Under the pieces are notes generated by a model that was given only the letters and a program-made list of their open reading frames with translations, had not been told where the DNA came from and ran no database searches. DNA of 64,000 nucleotides from NCBI GenBank assembly GCA_022821495.1, contig JAJEDN010000044.1:47353-111352 (forward strand). Direction: 5' to 3'. Position 1 is the first letter of the stretch, and the number at the start of each line of letters is the position of its first letter. This DNA comes from Candidatus Poribacteria bacterium (GTDB lineage: Bacteria > Poribacteria > WGA-4E > WGA-3G). Positions 49,394 through 59,440 of the stretch are shown one piece after another. Position numbers and translations under genes: made by a program.

Positions 49394-50326
49394 TTATTCA
49401 CCATCTGTTGTCACCTTGTCCTTTTCAGGATCATACAACCGATATTTCCCTCGATCTATTCGCCAATATCTATCTCTGGTAGTAGAATAACTATTATATC
49501 GTGAAGGATTGTTGACACAACCCGCTCCTATCTCTGCCCCTAAGTTTGCCATATTAAAATCAGGGTATTTATTTAAGATCACTGCTTTAATATCTTTGAT
49601 TGCAAACGTCTTGTTTGCATCTTCATCTGTAAATTCCTGTACTGCTTCCCATACTACCTGATTTACGGGTATATCGCCTGACCATCGAGAAGTTTGCTGC
49701 TGCCGCGTCTTAGGCGTGATGATCTCTTCATCTCCAACTTTAGTTTCTGTACTAACGATCTCGTCTCCGGATTCAGTCTCGAACTTTGAAACCGCCATAC
49801 AACTGATATCCATTTTGTATGAAGTTCGGAGGAATCGACAAACATTTGCCACCCGCGGATGTATTTCTTCTGCAACTACGAACAAACGCAACTTCTGATT
49901 AAGCGGCGGGAGTTCATCGGTTTCAGGCATATCAAACGCCTCCCTGAAGGCATTAGGAAAAGTTTTGCCTCTGAATTCATCGCGTTTTTCAAAATAGGAA
50001 TCAGCAATTTCATGAATCTGTTCCAATGGAAGTTCATTTGCCCATGCAGCATACTCAAGTAGTTGCGCTACTACCTCCCGTGGAGTTCTTCCTCGTTTGA
50101 ATTCAACGATAACGAGATTACCTTCAACATCAACACCAAGCAAATCAGGAAAGATAGTTCCTTCCTCATTCTGTGCACTCGGTTGCCTGTCAATCCACAG
50201 AACAAGTTCGCCTTGGATAACTGCCCACGGACTGTTTTCGAGCCAAGTTTCCAGATGCTGTTCAAGTCCAACATCCGTCTCTTGTGCAATGATGAGTTTA
50301 TTTTCTTCTAATCTAAAAATAGGCAT
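49394..50326 (-). CDS. PD-(D/E)XK nuclease-like protein (NucS/DUF91-like core)
   Basis: TIFPDLLGVDVEGNLVIVEFKRGRTPREVVAQLLEYAAWA is a D-x(n)-ExK nuclease core. Confidence 0.8.
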   Translation of the reverse strand: MPIFRLEENKLIIAQETDVGLEQHLETWLENSPWAVIQGELVLWIDRQPSAQNEEGTIFPDLLGVDVEGNLVIVEFKRGRTPREVVAQLLEYAAWANELPLEQIHEIADSYFEKRDEFRGKTFPNAFREAFDMPETDELPPLNQKLRLFVVAEEIHPRVANVCRFLRTSYKMDISCMAVSKFETESGDEIVSTETKVGDEEIITPKTRQQQTSRWSGDIPVNQVVWEAVQEFTDEDANKTFAIKDIKAVILNKYPDFNMANLGAEIGAGCVNNPSRYNSYSTTRDRYWRIDRGKYRLYDPEKDKVTTDGE

Positions 50327-50342
50327 TGTTTTCCCTTAAAAC

Positions 50343-50909
50343 CTACTCAAAAAGCTGAGCGACTGGGCATGAAAATCCTTTAACGACATCTTCGCCTGTT
50401 AATGTATCCTCATAGTTTAGCACAGTGAAATCGGTTTCGGAGCGGTAGACCATTACGGTTTTCGCGACCGGTTCAATCACCCACACAAGACGTGTGCCTG
50501 ATCTCAAATAGGCTAACGCTTTTTCGGTAATATCGTAGTGTTTGTCTGATGGCGAGACGACTTCAACCGCTAAATCCGGCGGGACAGGTGATGCCTGCTC
50601 TCTATTTTCGGGTAATCGGTCGGTCGAAACAAACGCAACATCTGGTTTCACCGCCCGGTCATCCAATTGAAAAATCGTGCCTGCGGTATAGGAACGTCCC
50701 AACTGATGTTCAAAAACATGCGTACTCAAATGGAGGCTAACGTTGCTACTGATTTCGCCATGTTTCATTGAGGTAGGTGGCATCGGGACTAATTCTCCTT
50801 TTACATATTCATATCCCTCTAAGTCGTTTTCGAGAAACTCCTCCAGCGTCATCGTAGCGGGTGCCGGTATTTCTTGAATGGACTCATGGGCTGTTTGTGA
50901 ATTATGCAT
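50343..50909 (-). CDS. Uma2 family endonuclease (PD-(D/E)XK)
   Basis: YEYVKGELVPMPPTSMKHGEISSNVSLHLSTHV...VKPDVAFVSTDRLPE...PPDLAVEVVSPSDKHYDITEKALAYLRSGTRLVWVIEP. Confidence 0.93.
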   Translation of the reverse strand: MHNSQTAHESIQEIPAPATMTLEEFLENDLEGYEYVKGELVPMPPTSMKHGEISSNVSLHLSTHVFEHQLGRSYTAGTIFQLDDRAVKPDVAFVSTDRLPENREQASPVPPDLAVEVVSPSDKHYDITEKALAYLRSGTRLVWVIEPVAKTVMVYRSETDFTVLNYEDTLTGEDVVKGFSCPVAQLFE

Positions 50910-50967
50910 CAGTTGCCTCCTCTCAATTGGGTATTATGGTGGACCGCGTAATTATTTATACATTCTT

Positions 50968-51069
50968 GCTCAAATCCGAACCCCCCTAACCCCCCTTATC
51001 AGGGGGGAACTTGGAATGTTGGCTCAAGTTCCAACCCCCCTAACCCCCCTTATCAGGGAACTTGGAATT
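50968..51069. repeat. Tandem pair (54-bp unit) of the CCCCCCTAACCCCCCTTATCAGGGG REP-like repeat
   Basis: gctcaaatccgaacccccctaaccccccttatcaggggggaacttggaatgttg then gctcaagttccaacccccctaaccccccttatcagggaacttgga. Confidence 0.9.
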
Positions 51070-51081
51070 CACTATAAGTGT

Positions 51082-52320
51082 TTACGTATGGCGAATTGCG
51101 TCAATGGGTGTCATTTTGGCGGCTTGGCTAGCGGGGTAGTAACCGAAGAAGATGCCTACGGCTGCGCCCGCACCGACGGAGATTAACACGGCTTCCGGTG
51201 TAATCACAGCGGGCCAGGACAATTCTTCAAAGAATCTGCTCACTATCCAAGCAAAACCGCTCCCAGCCACAGCACCTAACGTGATACCGAGTAGGCTCCC
51301 GATCAGACATAACAACACAGATTCCGTCAGAAACTGGATACGGATGTCAAGGCTTTTGGCACCGACGGCTTTTCGGAGTCCGATCTCCGGTATCCGTTCT
51401 GTTACGGAAACGAGCATAATGTTCAGAATCCCGATACCGGCGACAATCAAGGAGACGGATGCGATGACAACCAAAACAGACTCAATAATAAAAATCATTC
51501 GCTTTCCGCTTTCAATTCCCTTCTTTGCGTTCCATGTCCTGAAAAAAGTGTCGTCGCCGCCGTGGTTGCGCATGATAACGGTTTTAACTTCCTTGAGAGC
51601 CTGATCAACGACATCAATGCTTTTGGCACGCGCCATAACAGCACCGACGCGGTTGCGTCCACCGAAACGGGTTTGTGCGGTTGTGATCGGGACGAAAATC
51701 ATATTGTCATCGCTTCTGCCGCGTTCTAATCCGTCGCCGCGGCTCTCCATGATGCCGATAATGGTAAAACGTCTGTTGTTGATACCGACCTCTTTACCAA
51801 TCGGATTCTGCCCTTTAAACTGTTCTTTCCAGACTTTGGCACCGATCACACAGACTTTATTCCAGAAATCCATATCGGTATCGGCGAGAAATCTACCGTA
51901 TTCCGTTTGCCATCTACGGACGGCTTGGTATTCGTTAGTTGTTGCGCGCATGTAGGTTTGGCGATGCTTTCCTTCGACTTCAAAATTGATGAAATGACTT
52001 CTTTCGACAGTAGCCACCTCAACAGAAGGACAATCCGTCAGAATATCGTGCAAATCTCGCATCTCAAGGAAATGGGGGCTGGTATTGCGCTGCCAGCGGT
52101 TGTTTTTTCGGATATATCCGGGTCGATAAACGCCGAACATGCTGGGACCACCGATATTCTCGAATTCTGCCATCATAAGTTTTTCGGCACCCGCGCCAAA
52201 AGACATCATCGCGATGACCCCGGCAATACCGATGGTAATGCCTAAAAGCGTGAGAACCGTGCGGAGTTTACTCCCGCGAAGGATAGAAAACGCTGAGATA
52301 AGATTCTCCAACACGTGCAT
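51082..52320 (-). CDS. ABC transporter permease (MacB/FtsX type)
   Basis: ENLISAFSILRGSKLRTVLTLLGITIGIAGVIAMMSFGAGAEK...GIGILNIMLVSVTERIPEIGLRKAVGAK...FFGYYPASQAAKMTPIDAIRHT. Confidence 0.95.
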   Translation of the reverse strand: MHVLENLISAFSILRGSKLRTVLTLLGITIGIAGVIAMMSFGAGAEKLMMAEFENIGGPSMFGVYRPGYIRKNNRWQRNTSPHFLEMRDLHDILTDCPSVEVATVERSHFINFEVEGKHRQTYMRATTNEYQAVRRWQTEYGRFLADTDMDFWNKVCVIGAKVWKEQFKGQNPIGKEVGINNRRFTIIGIMESRGDGLERGRSDDNMIFVPITTAQTRFGGRNRVGAVMARAKSIDVVDQALKEVKTVIMRNHGGDDTFFRTWNAKKGIESGKRMIFIIESVLVVIASVSLIVAGIGILNIMLVSVTERIPEIGLRKAVGAKSLDIRIQFLTESVLLCLIGSLLGITLGAVAGSGFAWIVSRFFEELSWPAVITPEAVLISVGAGAAVGIFFGYYPASQAAKMTPIDAIRHT

Positions 52321-52340
52321 GCTTAGCTTCCTTATGACTT

Positions 52341-53591
52341 TTATGTATGACGGATGGCATCAATGGGTGTCAATTTGGCGGCTTGACTGGCGGGATAATA
52401 GCCGAAGAAGATACCTACGGCTGCACCGGCAGCGACAGAAATGAGTATGGCTTCCGGGGTAATCACTGAGGGCCATGACAGTTCATCTAAAAACCTTCCG
52501 ACTATCCAAGCAAAGCCTTTTCCAGCGATCGCACCGAAAGCGATACCGAGCAGGCTGCCCATCAGACATAAAAGGACGGATTCTGTGAGGAACTGCATTC
52601 GGATGTTAAAACTCTTTGCACCAACGGCTTTTCGGAGCCCGATTTCTGGTATTCGCTCTGTCACAGACACGAGCATAATGTTCAGAATCCCGATACCGGC
52701 AACAATCAAGGAGACAGACGCAATGACGACCAACACAGTCTCTATGATGAGGATCATTCTTTTCGCATTTGCGATACCCTGTTTTGCCGACCATGTTCGG
52801 AAAAAGGTATCGTCACCTCCATGATTGCGCATAATAATGGTCTTCACCTCTTTGAGTGCCTGGTCGACGTGAAACGGACTTTTTGCACGCACCATGATAT
52901 GCCCAACGTGATCGTGTCCCCAGAACCGTTTTTGTGCGGTTGTAATCGGAATGAAAAGCATATTGTCATCACTTTTTCCACGTTCTAACCCGTCACCTCG
53001 GCTCTCCATAACCCCGATAACAGTAAAACGTTTGTTGTTCCCGAAGTTATTGATGACGACTTCCTTACCGATGGGATCCTGTCCTTTAAACTGCTCTTTC
53101 CAGATTTTTGAACCGATGACACAGACTTTCGTCCATGCGTCCATATCGGTATCGGCGAGGAATCTACCATATTCCGTCTGCCATTCACGAACGGCTTGGT
53201 ATTCGTTGGTTGTTGCGCGAAGATAGGTGGGTTGGAATTTTCCGTCAATACCGAGATTGATATAGTAGCTACCTTCGACAGTAGCAACTTCAACGGAGGG
53301 GCATTCCGCGAGGACATCGCGGAGGTCTTCCATTTCAAGGTGATGTGGGCTGGTGTTGCGTTGCCAGCGTCCATTTTTTCGGATATGCCCGGGTCGGTAA
53401 ACGCCGAACATACTCGGGCCGCCGATCTTCTCAAATTCTGCCATAATCAGTTTTTCGGCACCTGCCCCAAAGGACATCATCGCAATGATACCCGCAATCC
53501 CAATGGTAATGCCTAAAAGCGTGAGAATTGTGCGCATTTTGCTGGCGCGAAGGACGGAAAATGCTGAGATAAGATTTTCGAGAAGTTTCAT
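52341..53591 (-). CDS. ABC transporter permease (MacB/FtsX type), tandem paralog of 51082
   Basis: Near-identical blocks to the 51082 protein over the full length; start set to MKLLENLISAFSVLRASK rather than the track's 53624. Confidence 0.95.
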   Translation of the reverse strand: MKLLENLISAFSVLRASKMRTILTLLGITIGIAGIIAMMSFGAGAEKLIMAEFEKIGGPSMFGVYRPGHIRKNGRWQRNTSPHHLEMEDLRDVLAECPSVEVATVEGSYYINLGIDGKFQPTYLRATTNEYQAVREWQTEYGRFLADTDMDAWTKVCVIGSKIWKEQFKGQDPIGKEVVINNFGNNKRFTVIGVMESRGDGLERGKSDDNMLFIPITTAQKRFWGHDHVGHIMVRAKSPFHVDQALKEVKTIIMRNHGGDDTFFRTWSAKQGIANAKRMILIIETVLVVIASVSLIVAGIGILNIMLVSVTERIPEIGLRKAVGAKSFNIRMQFLTESVLLCLMGSLLGIAFGAIAGKGFAWIVGRFLDELSWPSVITPEAILISVAAGAAVGIFFGYYPASQAAKLTPIDAIRHT

Positions 53592-53864
53592 GTCTATTTT
53601 TTTCCGCGGTTTAGAGGTCGTCATCGTTTAGAGCTAAGCCAGAAAATCGGGGTTACAAACCGCGTCTACAAGAGAAAGGAACCTCTAATGCTAAAAAGTT
53701 TACACACCGAGACGGGACAACTTTTGATTGCACGAATTCTCAAAGTGTGCTAAACTCTTAATAAATACAGGGAGAATTTATGAACCTTGCCTTTCCTTCA
53801 GTGTTAAAAGTATATCACAACACGTTTAACAGTTGCAAATTTTTTAACATAGGAGCGGATACCT

Positions 53865-55733
53865 GTGCAGACAGATTCTTTTAACACGGGAAACTTGCAA
53901 GTTCCGGACGGTGGCAGCCTACTTCCCTGGCGAGGCACACAAGAATCGGCAGCGCACAGGGCGGCGTTAAAACAGTCTTCGCGACGAGGTAATCAGGCAT
54001 GGATTGTACTACCATCGGTTTTATTGCAGACGCGATACCAGTTGAACGCTACGGACTTGTCCTTCGGCGATACAGCAACAACTGCAACAATCCAAGCATC
54101 ACTTCGGCAGTCCCTCCTGTCGCATGAAACAGACTTCAATCAATACTACTTAATTGCGCAACCGCATGCAGAGGCACCGTGCTATAACATCAGCAACTAT
54201 GTTCAGCAGTGTGTGAACGGAGATATTACGATTGCAGAACGGCTTCGCGGACGAACTGTTATCAATCTGTTTCAGACGGAAACAGCGAGTGAGGATCTAT
54301 TAAATGGGCGTGGCGTTTCACAGTTCACAACAGGATTTCTGAAAGGCTATTTAGAAACCTATGGCACGCAGGACCACGCTGGTTTTGCCTGTGAACTCCC
54401 GAAGTTTCTATCTTTAGCGAGCGTTTTAGGGGCTGGTACAGGGACATCATCAGTCCCGTGGAGTCCCACGTTATTGGAGACAACAGAAGAAACACTGACA
54501 ACCTATCTGCCTTTGGTGTTTCATGAAACTTACAATTCAGCAGCAGTCAGAAACACATTTTGGAAGGCACTGACGCAGCGATTCGCGTCCTGTTTCCTTG
54601 GCGGTGTCCGCGATTTCTGCCGTCAAGAAGGACTACGGTTTGCCTTAAGCCTCCCGGCGAGTGCAAAGATGTTGGAGTTTGAGTTAGGTGCTATGCTGGC
54701 AGCAGTAGACTGCCCGATCCTAAATGTCACCGAAATAGATACAGCCAAGCGATTCGCCGTTGCGAAATGGATCTGTAGCGACACACAATATGCCGGTATT
54801 GCTCGAAAAAAGGATCATGCGACAGATAAAGACATCCCAATATCGCGGGACCTTGAAGATGCGAGTCTCGGTTTCAACTTGTGGATACGCGGAAATCGTG
54901 CCTCTGGGAACACAACGCAAGTGCTATCCCAACTGCTATCAATAGGTCATCCAAAGAAACCGCTTCTGATGGTAGCGCCGACGCAGAGTCTCTGGACAAA
55001 ACCCGATGAGAAATCGTGGAGTGGTGTAACAAAAGCGTGGGGCTGGTTATGCCAAAGTGTGTGGGAGTTGGGTTATGACTTCAGAATTGTCTCGGAACAT
55101 GAACTGCATTCATCAGAAGTTATAGATGCCGCGAGTGCGAAAAAACATGGCAGCAAGCGTGGAGGGCTTTGTTTTCCTAACAGTCAAGCAGCCACAACAG
55201 ATATTTATAGCGTTGTCCTGCTTCCGAGTTGCATATCGCTTCAAGAAGATACTGTCAAGCGTCTGAAGGCATTCACGAAAGCAAAAGGTAGGCTGATCGC
55301 AGATGAACCTACACCGTATCTGCTGAATGGTCGGATCGGACTGGAGCCGTATCCGCTTGAACATCTCATTTACGGACGGCGTGTAACTATCCTCCGTGGC
55401 CCGTCTGAAGAGAAGTTGGTAAAACTCGAAAAATGGCTCCGAAAATGGCTGTCCTGTATCGTTTCGGTGTATATAAAACCAGACAACGAAACGACGGATA
55501 CCGTTCAAGTGCTCCATAGGGAATCGGAAGCATCCGAACTTTTTTATTTGCGCAACACAAGCAGTGCGTCGATGGATACTTTGATCGAACTACGACGGAA
55601 GGCATCGCGTGTTTCGGAGTTTAATCTGTTCAACGCAGGAAAAGAAAATGTTAAATTTTGGCATGCTGACGGAAAGACGTATCTAAATAGTGCATTCACG
55701 CCAAAACAGGGACGACTTTTTGTAGTATCATAA
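53865..55733 (+). CDS. Hypothetical large protein, possibly divergent glycoside hydrolase (GH106-like layout)
   Basis: Layout FLGGVRDFCRQEGLRFALSL...PLLMVAPTQSLWTKPDEKSW...LGYDFRIVSEHEL...VVLLPSCISLQEDTVKRLKAFTKAKGRLIADEPTPYLLNG resembles GH106-type alpha-rhamnosidases; weak. Confidence 0.5.
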   Translation: MQTDSFNTGNLQVPDGGSLLPWRGTQESAAHRAALKQSSRRGNQAWIVLPSVLLQTRYQLNATDLSFGDTATTATIQASLRQSLLSHETDFNQYYLIAQPHAEAPCYNISNYVQQCVNGDITIAERLRGRTVINLFQTETASEDLLNGRGVSQFTTGFLKGYLETYGTQDHAGFACELPKFLSLASVLGAGTGTSSVPWSPTLLETTEETLTTYLPLVFHETYNSAAVRNTFWKALTQRFASCFLGGVRDFCRQEGLRFALSLPASAKMLEFELGAMLAAVDCPILNVTEIDTAKRFAVAKWICSDTQYAGIARKKDHATDKDIPISRDLEDASLGFNLWIRGNRASGNTTQVLSQLLSIGHPKKPLLMVAPTQSLWTKPDEKSWSGVTKAWGWLCQSVWELGYDFRIVSEHELHSSEVIDAASAKKHGSKRGGLCFPNSQAATTDIYSVVLLPSCISLQEDTVKRLKAFTKAKGRLIADEPTPYLLNGRIGLEPYPLEHLIYGRRVTILRGPSEEKLVKLEKWLRKWLSCIVSVYIKPDNETTDTVQVLHRESEASELFYLRNTSSASMDTLIELRRKASRVSEFNLFNAGKENVKFWHADGKTYLNSAFTPKQGRLFVVS

Positions 55734-55777
55734 AAAATCGGGCATCGAAGTAAGGCACGTATCAGAAAGGAGCAACC

Positions 55778-57337
55778 ATGACAGGTGGCGATATTTTTGT
55801 TGAATGTTTGAAAGCACAAGGCGTTAAAGATATTTTTGGGCTACCGGGTAACCACCTGGATACCGTTTACGAAGCACTCTATAACAACCAAGACCATATC
55901 CAGCACTACGTCACACGGCATGAAGGCGGCACGGCGTTTATGGCAGATGGCTATGCGCGCGCTACCGGCGATGTTGGGGTTTGTATGACTGTACCGGGTC
56001 CCGGTTCAAATAATGCTTCTGTTGGTATCGGTGAGGCGAATACGGCATCCTCACCGGTGCTTTGGATTACCGGACAGAACCCGTCCTACTTGGCATCGCG
56101 GGATCCAAAGAAAAGTTTCCACGGATTAGATCAGCGAGCGGCTTTCACACCGATGACGAAGCATCTGGAAATTGTGCATCGGGTAGACCAGATACCGGGT
56201 GCCGTTAATCGGAGTTTCAGTGCACTGCGTTCAGGGAGGCCCGGTCCTGTGCTGATTGAACTGGCGAAAGATGCGCTGGATGCAGAAGCCGACTTGCCAA
56301 TCCCATCTTACAATAACGGTATTCAGACAACAGCAAGTCCAGAAGACGTAGATGCTGCGCTGGCACTGTTGCAGACCTCGGAACGTCCGCTGATTATCGC
56401 AGGTGGTGGTATCAATCATACGCGCGCGACTGCGGAGGTCCTCGCGTTTGCGGAGCTGCTGGACGCGCCGATCGTGATGACGGGTTTTGGAAAAGGTTCG
56501 GTGCCGGAAGACTCGCCGTATTCCATCGGTATCTTCCGAGACGGCGTTGCCCAAGCAGCGATGAACGCATCCGACCTCATCGTTGCTGTCGGTACCCGAT
56601 TTAACTATCGTGATACCGGTAACTGGAGCCTCAAGATTCCGCAACCATTGTTACACATTGAAGCCGACCCCGAGGAGATTCATAAGGAATATCCGGCGAC
56701 TGTTGGTATCGGTGCGAATCCGAAATTGGTTTTGCGCCAGTTGAACACCGCGCTGCGTGACGAGAAACGGACAGGCGGTTGGGGTGAAGGTCTACACGAA
56801 TTGCGCCGACGGTTTACGGAAATTGAACATCCACAAATTCTCAAGGAGATGCGTGATGTGATGCCGCGTGATGCGATTTTGTCGGTTGACGTTAACATCA
56901 CTGGCTACGGTGCGCTGGCACATTTCCCCTGTTATCATCCGGGAAGTTATATCTTTTCCGGTGTCTCTGTAGCAATGGGGATCGGATTGACGGGTGCTAT
57001 CGGCGCGCAGGTCGCTTACCCGGAGCGAAAAGTCGTTGCGTTGAGCGGGGACGGTGGTTTCTTAATGACGTGTCCAGACCTCGCAACCGCGGTGATGTAT
57101 AATCTCCCTGTTGTGACGCTCGTGATGAACGACAATCAGTACACCTCCATTGAGCGTGGGCAGCTGCGTCGGTTCGGTAAACGGATCGGTGTCGAATTGG
57201 TGAACCCAGACTTTGTGCAATTCGCTGAGTCGTTTGGCGCAGTTGGATTACGGGTTGAAGATCCAAACGATTTTAAGCCGATGTTTGAAAAGGCACTCGC
57301 CTTGGATAAACCGGTTCTTCTTGAAGTTGTTAAGTAA
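55778..57337 (+). CDS. Thiamine pyrophosphate-dependent enzyme (acetolactate synthase-like large subunit)
   Basis: GVKDIFGLPGNHLDTVYEAL...HYVTRHEGGTAFMADGYARATG...VVALSGDGGFLMTCPDLATAVMYNLPVVTLVMNDNQYTS. Confidence 0.94.
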   Translation: MTGGDIFVECLKAQGVKDIFGLPGNHLDTVYEALYNNQDHIQHYVTRHEGGTAFMADGYARATGDVGVCMTVPGPGSNNASVGIGEANTASSPVLWITGQNPSYLASRDPKKSFHGLDQRAAFTPMTKHLEIVHRVDQIPGAVNRSFSALRSGRPGPVLIELAKDALDAEADLPIPSYNNGIQTTASPEDVDAALALLQTSERPLIIAGGGINHTRATAEVLAFAELLDAPIVMTGFGKGSVPEDSPYSIGIFRDGVAQAAMNASDLIVAVGTRFNYRDTGNWSLKIPQPLLHIEADPEEIHKEYPATVGIGANPKLVLRQLNTALRDEKRTGGWGEGLHELRRRFTEIEHPQILKEMRDVMPRDAILSVDVNITGYGALAHFPCYHPGSYIFSGVSVAMGIGLTGAIGAQVAYPERKVVALSGDGGFLMTCPDLATAVMYNLPVVTLVMNDNQYTSIERGQLRRFGKRIGVELVNPDFVQFAESFGAVGLRVEDPNDFKPMFEKALALDKPVLLEVVK

Positions 57338-57403
57338 TCCCATCAAGGACTGCCGCTCTCAAATAATCCTAATCCACTTATACAACAGACAGGGAATTTT
57401 CAG

Positions 57404-58147
57404 ATGAAGCGAAAGAAACGACAGTACGACAGTGAAGATGTTATGTTTGAACAGATGCGGATAGATTACCAGCGAACGCGCCTGCGTTTACTCCAATCGC
57501 CTATGCTGCACGCCGCTGCAGGAATGCCATCAGAAGATTTTAGAGGCATATCTGATCTGATCGCTGATAGCCAAGAAGAGCCTGAGCATTACGACACGAA
57601 TTTGCCGTTCTGGTTTTCTGAGCCTGCTGACACCAAACAACTCTTGGAATATCAAGAACGCTATCCGCATGTCTTTGAGGATTGTCAGGGAAAAGGGGGA
57701 GTGTTCATACCGGGTTACCCTCGATGGCAATTGTCTTGGCTCGGTCGGGCATTTTTCAAGGAGTACCCATATCAGGTTGATGTGACGTTGGAGACTGGGA
57801 AACTGCAAACAATTCTGGATTGTACTTTCTACGCACAAACCAACGGTATGCCTATCTTTATCTTTGGAATGCTGACATGCGAGGTCGTAAAACATAATAC
57901 CTTCAATGCCTTTGAGTACTTTGTTTTCGGGATAGAAGAAGATTCACGCACAGACTTTGACTTTGAGGGTCTCGATATACCATTGGATCAACCAATCCAA
58001 TTAGATACGGGTAAAGAAGTTAGTGATGGGAAAAAGTACCCTGTTTCTTTCCCTATAGAGATATCCAACAGGTTCTATGAACCGTACGGCGAATTGGAGA
58101 TTGAGAATGCTCTTTTCGGATGTGAGGGCACAATCTCGTCTCGTTAA
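57404..58147 (+). CDS. Hypothetical protein
   Basis: 247-aa ORF between two well-supported genes on the same strand; no family recognised. Confidence 0.6.
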   Translation: MKRKKRQYDSEDVMFEQMRIDYQRTRLRLLQSPMLHAAAGMPSEDFRGISDLIADSQEEPEHYDTNLPFWFSEPADTKQLLEYQERYPHVFEDCQGKGGVFIPGYPRWQLSWLGRAFFKEYPYQVDVTLETGKLQTILDCTFYAQTNGMPIFIFGMLTCEVVKHNTFNAFEYFVFGIEEDSRTDFDFEGLDIPLDQPIQLDTGKEVSDGKKYPVSFPIEISNRFYEPYGELEIENALFGCEGTISSR

Positions 58148-58183
58148 TATCTACTCGACATTTGTATAATAAAGGAGTTTTAG

Positions 58184-59386
58184 ATGAAAAAAAAGATCGG
58201 TGTTTTAACAGGGGGTGGCGATACGAGCGCGCTCAACGCTACCCTGAAAGGTATCGCGCTGAAAGCCGAAGAGCTCGGTTTTGAATTGGTAGGATTTATG
58301 GAAGGTTGGCGCGGTGTCCTGAAAGGTGGACGCTACTTTACGCTGACACCTGACCTGATCGATGAAAATAGAGGGGGCACGCTTCTAAAGAGTTCACGCA
58401 CGAACCTGATTAAAGATAATAAGTTAGATGAGGCAGTAGAGAATCTTAAAAAACTGGATATTAGTGGACTCATCCCGATTGGCGGTGATGACACTTTGAC
58501 AGTCGGAACAGCACTGTCCGATCAGTTCACGACTACGTTCGTCACCAAAACGATTGATAACGATGTCGGTGTCAATCCACCAGAAGGGGATGCCGTTGAC
58601 TACTCCAAGATGGTGAATTATTTTTGTCCAGGTTTCCCTTCATCCGCAAATAGCGTTATCAACTACGTTCGAGACTTACGGACGACAACGTATTCGCACG
58701 ATCGGGTTATCGTTGTGGAAGCGATGGGAAGAGATGCTGGCTGGCTGACGTTATCTGCTGCCTATGGACAAGCGGATCTTATCGTTGTGCCAGAGGTGCC
58801 GTATCAACCGGATAAACTCGCCGAAGCGATTCGCGAGAAACATGCTGAACAAGGTAACGTTATTGTTGTTGTCTCGGAAGGCATTCGGAATGACGCTGGA
58901 GAACTGATGATTAGTTCCGAGGCAGAACTCGACGCTTTCGGACATACGAAACCCGGTGGATGCTCAGAGATTATCGTTGAAGCGATGAAGAAACGGCTGC
59001 CTGAGATTTCGAGTTCGGCGTTCCGGGCATTGATACTCGGTTATCTCCAGAGATGCGGTAGCCCGATACCCTTGGATAGAGACATCGCTATGAAGGCGGG
59101 TGCTATGGCGGTGCAAGCACTCTCAGACGGGATGTTCAACGGTGTTGCGACTATTACGCGGACGGATGCGGGTATTGAACCGACGCTGTTGCCGTTAGAA
59201 CAGGTCTTAAAGCGGGACGCTACTGGCCATGTTATCCGAAGAAGCCTGGACCTGCGGTTCTACGATGCCGAACGGTATCAGATGTCGCCAGCGGGTGCGG
59301 GATATTTCCGTCCGCTGTTCGGTGACCTGCCGCGTCCGGATCGGTCTCTGGATGATCGTTTGATTGAGATCGGTGAGATTGGATAG
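58184..59386 (+). CDS. 6-phosphofructokinase family protein with PPi-dependent-type signature residues
   Basis: IGVLTGGGDTSALNATLKGI, LIPIGGDDTLTVG, FVTKTIDNDVGVNPPEGDA; GGDD and KTIDND replace the GGDG and GTIDND of ATP-PFKs. Confidence 0.92.
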   Translation: MKKKIGVLTGGGDTSALNATLKGIALKAEELGFELVGFMEGWRGVLKGGRYFTLTPDLIDENRGGTLLKSSRTNLIKDNKLDEAVENLKKLDISGLIPIGGDDTLTVGTALSDQFTTTFVTKTIDNDVGVNPPEGDAVDYSKMVNYFCPGFPSSANSVINYVRDLRTTTYSHDRVIVVEAMGRDAGWLTLSAAYGQADLIVVPEVPYQPDKLAEAIREKHAEQGNVIVVVSEGIRNDAGELMISSEAELDAFGHTKPGGCSEIIVEAMKKRLPEISSSAFRALILGYLQRCGSPIPLDRDIAMKAGAMAVQALSDGMFNGVATITRTDAGIEPTLLPLEQVLKRDATGHVIRRSLDLRFYDAERYQMSPAGAGYFRPLFGDLPRPDRSLDDRLIEIGEIG

Positions 59387-59410
59387 TCATCGGCGTGTTT
59401 TAGTATAGGG

Positions 59411-59440
59411 AGGCGCGGTTTGAAACCGCGCCTTTAATTT
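59411..59440 (+). terminator. Intrinsic terminator between convergent genes
   Basis: AGGCGCGGTTTgAAACCGCGCCTTTAATTTT perfect hairpin plus T-rich tail, abutting the hsdR stop. Confidence 0.82.
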
